Of a DNA stretch of 36,544 bases, positions 7,598 to 15,027 are shown piece after piece. The notes under the pieces are model-generated. The model made no database searches. It worked only from the letters and a program-made list of their open reading frames with translations, and had not been told where the DNA came from. Source of the DNA: Verrucomicrobiales bacterium (lineage in GTDB: Bacteria > Verrucomicrobiota > Verrucomicrobiia > Verrucomicrobiales > DEV007); contig JARGOP010000029.1 of NCBI GenBank assembly GCA_029233965.1, positions 1 to 36,544 of the forward strand, given 5' to 3'. The position numbers were made by a program, and so were the translations under genes. Within the stretch, counting starts at the first letter, position 1, and every line of letters starts with the position of its first letter.

Positions 7598-8998
7598 TCA
7601 ATTCGAAGTCAGTGGCTTAGAATTCTCGACATGCCCCGGCGCGCGCTGTCCGCTGCCTTCGATTCCTTTTTCTGAATCTCCAAGCTCGGCACGGATCCGC
7701 TCGGCGTGAGCTGACAGTTCGATGACGACATCAGGATTCTCTCTACTGACATCGGTGCGCTCCGCGATGTCGGACACGAGGTGAAAGAGCGCTGCCGGGA
7801 CCGGTTTCGGATTTTTTCCGCGCATCGGGGTATGGGCAACACGAAGCTTCCATGGCCCGCTGCGCACTGCCTGTAGCTGACCGCGGAAGTAGTAGAAAAA
7901 AGCTTCGTGCGGAGTCGTCGCGCCCTCTTCTCCAGTCAGGAGCGGAGCAATATCACGGCCATCGATGATCCGATCCGGATCGAGGTCAGCATCGGCCATC
8001 CCCGCAAAAGTCGGCAGAAGGTCCATCGTTGTCGCCAGTTCGCTGCAGCGCGTCCCGCCCGGGATATGGCCGGGACCCCAGGCGACCATGCAGACCCGCT
8101 GCCCGCCCTCGAGAGTAGTGCCTTTGCCTCCACTTAGCGGCACGTTGCTCGCCCCGTGATTCATCGCCCCGCCATTGTCCGAGGTAAAGATCACTATCGT
8201 CTTCCCGTCGAGATCAAGCCTGCGCAGCGTCTCAAGAATTTCGCCCGTCGACCAGTCAATCTCCTCAACCGTGTCCCCCCAAGCCCCGTTCGCGGACTTT
8301 CCGGCAAAACCCTCACTCGAATATTGAGGCCAATGCGGCATCGTGTGGGGGAGGTAAAGGAAGAAAGGGCGATCTTTGTTTGCCTCAATAAAGGCGATCG
8401 ACTCAGCGGTGTAGCGTTTCGTGAGCTGAGCCTGGTCCGGCTCCTCTTCGATCACCGTTTCATCGCGGAGAAGGGGGAGTGGGGGATACTTGTAAGGCTT
8501 CGGGCGATCCTGATGGCCCATGTCGTTGGAAAACGGAATACCGAAGTAGGAGTCGAAACCATGTCGCGTCGGAAGAAATTCCGGTTGGTCCCCGAGATGC
8601 CACTTTCCGACAATGGCGGTCGTATAGCCGGAGTCGCGAAGCGCTTCCGCTATGGTAGTTTCGTCAGGATTCAATCCGCGATGATTCCCGGGGAAGAGGA
8701 CCCACTGCCCGGATTCGTTTTCATGAAGCCCGACCCGTTGCGGATAGGATCCGGTCATGAGCGAAGAGCGCGACGGCGAACACACCCCGCTCGTCACGTA
8801 GAAGTCAGTGAAGATGCGGCCTTCCCCGGCCATCCGGTCAAGATGAGGAGTGCGGTGACTTTTCGATCCAAAGGGCCCAATGTCGTTGTAGCCGAGATCA
8901 TCGCAGTAGATGATGATGAAGTTGGGGCGGTCTTCCGCGACAGTAGAGAGAAGCAGGGCAAAGGCAAGAGTCAGACAGACAAGAATACGTTGGGCCAT
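7598..8998 (-). CDS. Secreted family S1 sulfatase, Cys-type (arylsulfatase A / GALNS-like)
   Basis: The 466-residue product has a signal peptide (about residues 1-21) and the sulfatase metal site RPNFIIIYCDDLGYNDIG (Asp33, Asp34). The signature is SGVCSPSRSSLMTG, with Cys73 as formylglycine precursor and Arg77. Further landmarks are TTAIVGKWHLGD, PFFLYLPHTMPH and FTSDNGGAMNHG, and the glycine-rich LSGGKGTTLEGGQRV characteristic of the arylsulfatase A/N-acetylgalactosamine-6-sulfatase-like group. The C terminus is short and ends in a polar tail of about 25 residues without known motif. It would hydrolyse sulfate esters outside the cytoplasm. It differs clearly from the sulfatase at 2696-4321, so the two are not a recent duplication. 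It lies 143 bp downstream of the PQQ-like propeller gene on the same strand. Confidence 0.95.
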   Translation of the reverse strand: MAQRILVCLTLAFALLLSTVAEDRPNFIIIYCDDLGYNDIGPFGSKSHRTPHLDRMAGEGRIFTDFYVTSGVCSPSRSSLMTGSYPQRVGLHENESGQWVLFPGNHRGLNPDETTIAEALRDSGYTTAIVGKWHLGDQPEFLPTRHGFDSYFGIPFSNDMGHQDRPKPYKYPPLPLLRDETVIEEEPDQAQLTKRYTAESIAFIEANKDRPFFLYLPHTMPHWPQYSSEGFAGKSANGAWGDTVEEIDWSTGEILETLRRLDLDGKTIVIFTSDNGGAMNHGASNVPLSGGKGTTLEGGQRVCMVAWGPGHIPGGTRCSELATTMDLLPTFAGMADADLDPDRIIDGRDIAPLLTGEEGATTPHEAFFYYFRGQLQAVRSGPWKLRVAHTPMRGKNPKPVPAALFHLVSDIAERTDVSRENPDVVIELSAHAERIRAELGDSEKGIEGSGQRAPGHVENSKPLTSN

Positions 8999-9121
8999 GC
9001 CTCTGCGTATCCGGTAATGTCGTAAGGAACAATCACGGGATCACGGAAGCGAGGGCAAATTCGGAAAAACGCTCGATTCTCCAAAAACACTCTCCAACCT
9101 TTTCCTTTCAAACCTTCCCCC

Positions 9122-9136
9122 CGCTCCGCAGGAGCG
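9122..9136. terminator. GC-rich hairpin just after the PQQ-like gene
   Basis: CGCTCC (9122-9127) pairs with GGAGCG (9131-9136) around a 3-base loop. On the minus strand it begins a few bases after the stop at 9142. No T tract follows, so a terminator role is uncertain. Confidence 0.35.
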
Positions 9137-9141
9137 TCCTC

Positions 9142-10398
9142 TCAATCCACACAAAATAAATGCGTTTCCCCACGCAGGAGAAGCTTGCCGTCGAAGGGCA
9201 CCGGTGAGGCGAGGATCTGTTCTCCCATCCCATTTTCACTGAGCAGCTCAAACTTTCCTCCCACCCTCGCGGCGAAAACGACGCCGTCCTCCCGCGCCGC
9301 GTAGAGGATGCCGCCGGCCACGACCGGCGACGCATAGTAAGCATCGGCGGCACGGGGAAACTCCGCCTCCCAGTGAGGCTCGCCCGTCTTCGGGTCGATC
9401 GCAACGAGCCCGCCTTTGTGACGGAGCAGGTAGACCTTGCCCTCGTAGGCGACCGGGCTGGCGACGTAGACGCCAAAGTCATCCGTGCTCCAAAGCCGGT
9501 GCGTCTCGGTGACGTCGCCCTCTCCCCCGAGTTTCAGTCCATAGACCGACGCCTGTTGGCGATCATCGCGTCCCACCGGGATCACCGCGACCTCATCAAC
9601 CACGACCGGCGTTGCGATGTGGGGCCAGAGCTTCATGCCGTTCGGATTGAACCCGCCACTCGACCAGAGCAGTTCACCGGTGTCGGCTGCATAGGTCGTG
9701 ACATGATCCGAGCACCAGATAAGGACCGCATCACGGTTCCCATGACGAATCGGCACGGGCGTGGTGTAGCCGTTATCGTTCTCGGCAGGGACGTCATAGT
9801 TGCGTTCGGTCTTCCAGCGGATGTCTCCGGTCGCGATATCAAATCCGGCCACCCAGGAATTCCCAGCGTGAAGGCGGGGAAGGATGAGGAGGTCACCAAC
9901 AATCACTGCGGAACTCCCCTGGTCCCAGTAGAGTTCCTGGGGGCCGAACTCTTCCGCGAGGTTGCGCTGCCATCGCACCGAACCGTCCATCTCCAGCGCC
10001 GCGAAAGTGCCGCTCTTAAAATACACATAGACACCCTTCCCGTCCGTGACTGGAGAGGAGTTGCTGCTTGTCCCGAGTTCCCTGTGCTTTGCGGGACGCT
10101 CCGCGCCGAATTGCGTTTTCCAGAGCTGCTTCCCCTCAAGGTCGAAGGCGAGGACCGAGTCGATGCCTTCATCGGGTGTGGTGACGAAAATGCGGTCGCC
10201 ATGTACTACGGGGGCGGAGGCCCCTTTGCCCGGCAGGGGCACCTTCCAAAGCACTGAGTCCGGAGCCCATTCGGTCGGGTAGTTTTCCCCGGCGCGGCTT
10301 CCGGTGTGATCCGGCCCCCGCCATGACGGCCAGTCCTCCGGGTAGGCGGTTGAGAAAAGGAGAAAGGAAGCCAGGATCAGGGAGAGAGGAGATTTCAT
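9142..10398 (-). CDS. Exported PQQ-binding-like beta-propeller protein
   Basis: This 418-residue protein begins with a signal peptide (residues 1-20) and then WPSWRGPDHTGSRAGENYP, the usual opening of PQQ-like propellers in Planctomycetes and Verrucomicrobia. Blade repeats are easily seen: VLWKVPLPGKGASAPVV, SVLAFDLEGKQLWKTQFG, SGTFAALEMDGSVRWQRNL, VAGFDIATGDIRWKTER, TYAADTGELLWSSGG and LVAIDPKTGEPHWEAEF. These are Trp-docking type blades as in PQQ dehydrogenases and BamB. The cofactor-binding residues of true quinoprotein dehydrogenases are not evident, so it may be a non-enzymatic scaffold or binding protein. It is periplasmic or secreted. It is divergent from the VHL-beta/zincin gene, 217 bp apart. 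Confidence 0.92.
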   Translation of the reverse strand: MKSPLSLILASFLLFSTAYPEDWPSWRGPDHTGSRAGENYPTEWAPDSVLWKVPLPGKGASAPVVHGDRIFVTTPDEGIDSVLAFDLEGKQLWKTQFGAERPAKHRELGTSSNSSPVTDGKGVYVYFKSGTFAALEMDGSVRWQRNLAEEFGPQELYWDQGSSAVIVGDLLILPRLHAGNSWVAGFDIATGDIRWKTERNYDVPAENDNGYTTPVPIRHGNRDAVLIWCSDHVTTYAADTGELLWSSGGFNPNGMKLWPHIATPVVVDEVAVIPVGRDDRQQASVYGLKLGGEGDVTETHRLWSTDDFGVYVASPVAYEGKVYLLRHKGGLVAIDPKTGEPHWEAEFPRAADAYYASPVVAGGILYAAREDGVVFAARVGGKFELLSENGMGEQILASPVPFDGKLLLRGETHLFCVD

Positions 10399-10615
10399 CG
10401 CAGTTCAGGCTACCACATTTCGCCCGGGTCCCCACTCACGTTTGCACGCCGCGAAATGTGACCGGTTTTTCTGTGGGGGGAGCGGGCTCCGCAGGTCCGC
10501 CCATAGCGGTCCTCGTTCACCCCTCTCAGGTCACGCCCTGTTTCCCAAGGCAGGATTTCTTCTCGCAAGGCCATCCCTCATCCCGTATCCTCTCCGGGAA
10601 AAGCCGCCACTCGAC

Positions 10616-11764
10616 ATGCGCAGAACAACTTACTTTCCGCTCCTCTACGCAGGACTTTCGCTCGTTTTCCTGATTTCAAGCAACGGAAAGATCACCGCCG
10701 CCGAAGGATCCCCCCCACGACCCAAACTCCAGATCATCAACGGTTCCGGACAGCCCCTCGAAATCTTCTGGCTTCGCGACGACGGGGAACGCGTCCCCAA
10801 CGGAAAAGTCGAGCCGGGACAGTGGACGATCATTGACACCACAATCGGGCATCGCTTTGCCATCGCAGGGGAGGACGGCACCGAACGCATCGTCACGAGC
10901 GAGGTGCCGATCCAGGCCTTCCGCTTCGATCCGCCCGACCCGCAGGGCATCTCCGCCTTCTACACGCAGCGCCTCGACGCCGGAGGTTTTCCCATCGTCG
11001 CTTCGGAAAAGGTCAACCCCTACGCCTTGAAAGAAGCGGCCTACCTCACCGACCTCATGCTCGCGAAACGCCCCGACGTCCGCGAGGCCATGATCCAAAG
11101 CGGTGCCCGCCTCTGCATCCTCGCGTGGAATGAATTCACGACCGACCAGCCCGAGTGGAAATGGCTCGAGACGCGATCGCTCTCCGGCTTTCCCGGCGTC
11201 TCGACAAAAGACTACCGCGACGCCCGCGCCCGCGGCATGGGAGGCAGTCTTACCGACCCCTTCTGCTCCTGCGCCGAGGAGAACCTGCTGGGGTATCCCG
11301 GCGATCCCTACTCGACGGAAAACATTCTCATTCACGAACTCGCCCACAACATTCATCTGCGCGGGATGACGAATGTCGACCCAACCTTCGATGCCCGACT
11401 CAAGGCCACCTACGACGCCGCGATGGAGGCCGGCCTGTGGAGAGGAAAGTATCCCTCCGTGAATCACCACGAATACTTCGCCGAAGGCGTCCAGAGCTGG
11501 TTCGACGACAACCGCGAGAACGATCACGACCACAACCATGTCAATACCCGCGCCGAGTTGATCGCCTACGATCCCGGCCTCGCCGCGATGTGCCGGGAGG
11601 TGTTCGGCGACACCGAGTTGCAATACACCAAGCCGGTCTTCCGGCTGCACGGGCATCTTGAGGGGTATGATCCCGGGACGGCACCAACGTTTGTGTGGCC
11701 GGAACGGCTCAAGAAAGCGAAGCAAATGATTCGGCGGGCGACGGAGGCGAAGTCAGTGGAGTGA
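10616..11764 (+). CDS. Exported zinc-peptidase-like protein with N-terminal VHL-beta-like domain
   Basis: The 382-residue product starts with a signal peptide (about residues 1-29). Residues 36-85 (LQIINGSGQPLEIFWL, DDGERVPNGKVEPGQW, TTIGHRFAIAGEDGT) match the beta-domain of the von Hippel-Lindau protein in order and spacing: a strand ending N-x-S, a W-L-x-x-D-G-E hairpin, P-G, and the G-H before the last strand. The rest resembles a zincin: HELAH at 240-244 gives two zinc ligands and the catalytic Glu241, and HHEYFAEGVQSWF at 284-296 supplies a plausible glutamate ligand, as in gluzincins of the anthrax-lethal-factor type. A CSCAEENLLG segment precedes the HELAH helix. Substrate is unknown. 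ATG at 10616 was chosen because it opens the signal peptide. Confidence 0.85.
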   Translation: MRRTTYFPLLYAGLSLVFLISSNGKITAAEGSPPRPKLQIINGSGQPLEIFWLRDDGERVPNGKVEPGQWTIIDTTIGHRFAIAGEDGTERIVTSEVPIQAFRFDPPDPQGISAFYTQRLDAGGFPIVASEKVNPYALKEAAYLTDLMLAKRPDVREAMIQSGARLCILAWNEFTTDQPEWKWLETRSLSGFPGVSTKDYRDARARGMGGSLTDPFCSCAEENLLGYPGDPYSTENILIHELAHNIHLRGMTNVDPTFDARLKATYDAAMEAGLWRGKYPSVNHHEYFAEGVQSWFDDNRENDHDHNHVNTRAELIAYDPGLAAMCREVFGDTELQYTKPVFRLHGHLEGYDPGTAPTFVWPERLKKAKQMIRRATEAKSVE

Positions 11765-12512
11765 AGGCCGGGAGGGCTGCCCGCATTCTTGCTCCTCTAT
11801 TCACGGAGGGGTGCTCCTTGACCGGTTGCTCTGTTGAGGGAAGACCGCCAAGGGGAACGAGTCGGGCGCATGGCTCATTGTTGGTGCCGCGTTGAAACGA
11901 CGGCTTGGTTCAGGAAGCCTGACGCCACCCGCCTCCGACCCACCCGGCAGGAAGTCATGGTGGGTCATGGTTTAAGATGCTGCATCCCGGTTCTGTTGTG
12001 AAACGAGGACGAGTTACCAGGGCTCCGGGATAGAGGAAAACCGGACGGCGTGCCAGAGCAAACCGCTCTCGCTCCCCATGGCTAATCCCACGGCAAAGTG
12101 AAGAACGAATCGATCAATCCGGTAGACTAACAAAGCATCATTAATGCAGGCGTCGTTTCGGTGCTGCCTTGATGTGCCCTTTTAACTCACGAGAAAAAGC
12201 TTACTTTTTCCGTTTGATTTTATCTGATGCTATTGGCCCCTAAGGCTCTGTCAGCTGCCTCCTGAAGCATTTCCACGGCAATCAGGATTCTCGCTGATTC
12301 GTGAAGAGAACCTATCATATTGGCGTTTCCGGAAGGATCGCGGGGATAGTAAGAAGCGTTTATCTGACTCCTTCACTGAGCGAATCGTCAACAAAAGATC
12401 GATTTGATGTGGTGGCAGCCCTGCCCGAAACTGAAGTCTGGAGATTGTTTCGACGGAACTTGATGAAGAAGGCCAGGGTTCGGAGAGGGGGCCCACCTCA
12501 GTTCTCCGCAAC
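11765..12512. other. About 750 bp without a recognisable gene
   Basis: Both strands are full of stops and the short open frames look like chance. The sequence is of two kinds: 11765-12100 is GC-rich with many short inverted segments, and 12100-12512 is more AT-rich. A 7-bp perfect hairpin (GAAAAAG 12193-12199, CTTTTTC 12204-12210) is present. I could not match it to a tRNA, riboswitch, group II intron or known mobile-element end. It may be decayed mobile DNA, the 3' region of the flanking convergent genes, or an unrecognised RNA. Confidence 0.4.
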
Positions 12513-14108
12513 TTATCCGTCTGCAGCTTGTACGAGGAGGTCTGCCTTCAACTTCACATTCTCTACCATTATCTTTCGGGTCTCGTCGATGTCGAGAATA
12601 AGAAGGTTCCCGCTCGTGTGGGTGATCGAACGGAGAATCGAAATCGCCTTGGGGTGCTCGCGTGACCTGTCGATCCTTGCGCGCAGCTCGCCGACATACA
12701 CCCCCGCCCTGGACCGGTCTTCCAGGAGGAAACGACTGGCAGTCGCGGTTTGAATGGCCAGTTCCGGTCCCCCGAGGAGGGACATCGCCTCGTTCAAGTC
12801 AGAGTTGAGCGTAGCCAGCATCTGGTCGATGATCAAGCTGGCTGCGGTGGAAACCCTCACCTTGAGCCGGAGTTTCTCTGGATCGCTGAGGGAAGCTCTG
12901 TCGATCGATTCGATGACTCGGAGTGCCTTTTCGGGGGAAACCATCACCAAGGATTCAATTTCCTTAACTAGTAACTCCTCGATTTCCTTCCGATCCATCG
13001 TCTCTTCGCCGAGAATCTTAATGCGGAGAGCCTCAAGTCGGGGAAAGTCGGGGTATTCCTCCTCGAACCGCACGAACTCGCTGCGGGCTTTTTCACCATC
13101 GATGCTTGCGAACGCGAGAATGGCGGCACTTTTCGATGTGGCGCTATCCATTTTCCGAGTGATGCCGAGCGGGTCGGCTTTCATCAACTTCTTCACGAGG
13201 GCTGGCAGTTCCGGTTCGTCGGACTCCGTCTCGACCCTTACGAGGATGTTGTTTGCAGCCTCTTCCGCCGCCCAGAAGAGCTTTTCCTCCACAAGATCTC
13301 GCTGGCGGTTTCGGATCAGTTCGACAACAGCCACGGCTCGGTCGTGGATCTTCTGGAGGCGAACGAAGTCTTGCTGGAATTCTGCCACCTCAAGATCCGG
13401 TCCGAATTTTCGCAGGTAGACGTTGCAGATAGCGAATGCCGCCGGGATCTCTTGGGATGCTTTCAACATCCCCAGCAGCCGGATAACGTCACCCTTCATG
13501 CTCTCGTCGGCGGCAATGACCTGGGCGCCGATCTCGCGGGAAATTGCCTCGTGTTCCTTTTTGAGGGCATCGATCTTCTTTGCGGACTCGTTCATCTGTG
13601 CCTGTGCCATCAGTGCCTTCTGATGATTAAGCGAGCCCTGCTGGACACCTACGGTTCGGTTATTGGTCAACTGTCTTATGAGGGCGTCCGCATTATTGTG
13701 GATAGTACGTTGCGCGGTCGCTTGGGAGAGAATGTCCGCTTGTTTTTCACGCAACCGTTCCAGCTCCTTATTTTCCGTATTGGCTAGAGACCTGAGCGCG
13801 ACTGCCTCGCCGCTCGCGAGGGCGAGCATGACCTGCACTCCGAGAATCTGGTAGGGGTTCGCGCGGTGTGCGGCATTTAGAAATTTTTTACCCATCTCAG
13901 ATGCAGTCTCTACGTCACTTCGTCGGAAGGCTTCGACCACCGATTCCCACTCAGCCCGGGCGTTGGCATCGTCTTCCAAGAGAACCCCGCGCCCTGGATT
14001 CAGAAGCTCGTCAAGATCCTGCGAGCGAATTGTTTTCAAAAGGGTTGCAGAGAGCAGACAGGAGAAGCCAACGAGAAACGAACGAGAAACGAACGGTGAA
14101 AGTCTCAT
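12513..14108 (-). CDS. Hypothetical exported helical protein, 531 residues
   Basis: I do not recognise a family. The N terminus MRLSPFVSRSFLVGFSCLLSATLLKTIRSQ looks like a signal peptide, so the protein is likely exported. The mature part is almost wholly helical: a segment around residues 30-100 resembles TPR-like helices (ANARAEWESVVEAFRRSDVE, KKFLNAAHRANPYQ), then a strongly charged coiled-coil-like region around residues 115-210 (ENKELERLREKQADIL, MNESAKKIDALKKEHEAI), then repeated helical pairs to the C terminus. No catalytic motif, Cys pair or membrane helix is visible in the mature part. ATG at 14108 was preferred over 14174 because it opens the signal peptide. The gene stands alone between unexplained DNA and an insertion-sequence remnant, and seems somewhat less GC-rich than its neighbours, which hints at accessory DNA. 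Confidence 0.75.
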   Translation of the reverse strand: MRLSPFVSRSFLVGFSCLLSATLLKTIRSQDLDELLNPGRGVLLEDDANARAEWESVVEAFRRSDVETASEMGKKFLNAAHRANPYQILGVQVMLALASGEAVALRSLANTENKELERLREKQADILSQATAQRTIHNNADALIRQLTNNRTVGVQQGSLNHQKALMAQAQMNESAKKIDALKKEHEAISREIGAQVIAADESMKGDVIRLLGMLKASQEIPAAFAICNVYLRKFGPDLEVAEFQQDFVRLQKIHDRAVAVVELIRNRQRDLVEEKLFWAAEEAANNILVRVETESDEPELPALVKKLMKADPLGITRKMDSATSKSAAILAFASIDGEKARSEFVRFEEEYPDFPRLEALRIKILGEETMDRKEIEELLVKEIESLVMVSPEKALRVIESIDRASLSDPEKLRLKVRVSTAASLIIDQMLATLNSDLNEAMSLLGGPELAIQTATASRFLLEDRSRAGVYVGELRARIDRSREHPKAISILRSITHTSGNLLILDIDETRKIMVENVKLKADLLVQAADG

Positions 14109-14273
14109 GATTGAATTGCGGGAATTACTGCCGGGAAATCGCTTTTTTAAATCCGACGCTCCATCACCGCGCATTGCCCCTGGTTGGAGGGCGTGCAGGG
14201 GGGGGAAGGGGTAAAAAAGCCTCTCACCACAAAGTTGAACCCAAAATCTCCGTTGCCGTCAAGCATTACGCGA

Positions 14274-14298
14274 ATTGCCTCAAAAAGGATGACACCGG
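14274..14298. repeat. Left terminal inverted repeat of the IS remnant
   Basis: Inverted partner of 14876-14900, 21 of 25 positions identical by eye. The shared core is GGATGACACCGG. Confidence 0.75.
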
Positions 14299-14316
14299 AT
14301 GGCAAAGCCATCCGAA

Positions 14317-15027
14317 ATGAGTCAAAACAGCAAACGAGAGTATCTCGAGAAGATGAAATGGCGTTATGAACGGCGCGGGCGGGAAGGTCGCAGCGTGCTG
14401 CTCGACGAGCTCTGTGAAGTGTGCGGATACAGTCGCAAGCACGCCATCAAGCTGATGAACGGGTCGTTAGCGAAGAACTCGAAGCCACGCGGACGCCGGG
14501 CGGTCTACGGGGCAGCGGAGCTGGCGGTGATCAAGCCGATCTGGCTGGCGGCCAACCAGCCCTGCGGCAAACTGCTCGCACCGCTGCTGCCGATCCGGCT
14601 CGGGCACTGGGAAGCGGAGAACGGTCCGATCGAGCCCGAGACGCGGGCCCGCCTTGAGAGGATCAGCGCCTCCACCCTGGAGTCACCTGGGGCGAGTCTT
14701 CGAACTGGCCCGAATCGAGCCCGAAGAGGGCGTCTGGCTTGCGTCGGCCGGCTCCGCTTCGGAGCCTTCCGCTGCCGCGGAAGACACCTCCGCTGCGCCT
14801 CCCTACGCAAGCCACTCCCCGGGCGCCTGGCAAGACCACAAATCACCAAAACGAACCCCAACCAAACACTCCGCCCCGGTGTCATCCATTATGACGCAAC
14901 GATAGTCCGTCACGATCACTCCCCGGTGTCATTTTTTACCGGTGCAACACGCCAATCAGCTCACGCACGACCTTCGCTTTCTCCACTCCGGTCAGTTTCA
15001 TGTCCAATCCCTGGAACGGAAAAGTAA
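14317..15027 (+). pseudogene. Truncated transposase (integrase-core IS family), catalytic domain missing
   Basis: The frame starts MSQNSKREYLEKMKWRYERR and continues LLDELCEVCGYSRKHAIKLMN, GRRAVYGAAELAVIKPIWLAANQPCGKLL and RARLERISASTL, ending about 14680. These are the N-terminal DNA-binding motifs of a transposase group with an rve-type integrase core that is common in Verrucomicrobia. The following DDE catalytic domain is absent: after 14680 the sequence is low-complexity and unrelated. Near 14872-14950 the same frame encodes LRPGVIHYDATI and SPVSFFTGAT, which resemble the repetitive C-terminal tail I recall for this group and coincide with the right-end repeats. It then runs on antisense into the neighbouring gene. 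An internal deletion that kept both termini explains this best. It cannot be an active transposase. Confidence 0.75.
14876..14948. repeat. Right-end repeats of the IS remnant, two units 47 bp apart
   Basis: Units start at 14876 and 14923; both begin CCGGTGTCAT and end in GCAAC after a similar spacer. The first is the partner of the left inverted repeat. Confidence 0.7.

Larger units (their letters stand above)
14274..14948 (+). mobile_element. Internally deleted insertion-sequence remnant (integrase-core type) with 25-bp terminal inverted repeats
   Basis: The left end 14274-14298 and the reverse complement of 14876-14900 agree at 21 of 25 positions (core GGATGACACCGG). A second, partly degenerate copy of the right-end unit follows at 14923-14948, 47 bp further, sharing CCCCGGTGTCAT. 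Between the ends lies a transposase N-terminal region without its catalytic domain. The element is far shorter than an autonomous copy and must be non-autonomous. The right end overlaps the stop codon of the DUF1501 gene on the other strand. Confidence 0.75.

Noticed and set aside
9142-10398. PQQ-dependent alcohol dehydrogenase
   Set aside because: The protein has Trp-docking blades but is too short and lacks the cofactor-site and heme motifs of true quinoprotein dehydrogenases.
10676-11725. Long minus-strand frame of 349 codons
   Set aside because: It is antisense to the VHL-zincin gene; the plus strand has a signal peptide, a HELAH motif and coherent domains.
11765-12130. Possible group II intron or IscB-type guide RNA fragment
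   Set aside because: I looked for a domain V-like hairpin, a maturase or an HNH/RuvC gene and found none; only a loose resemblance of GC-rich segments.
12301-12753. Plus-strand frame overlapping the end of the hypothetical protein gene
   Set aside because: No family resemblance; half of it is antisense to a better-supported gene.
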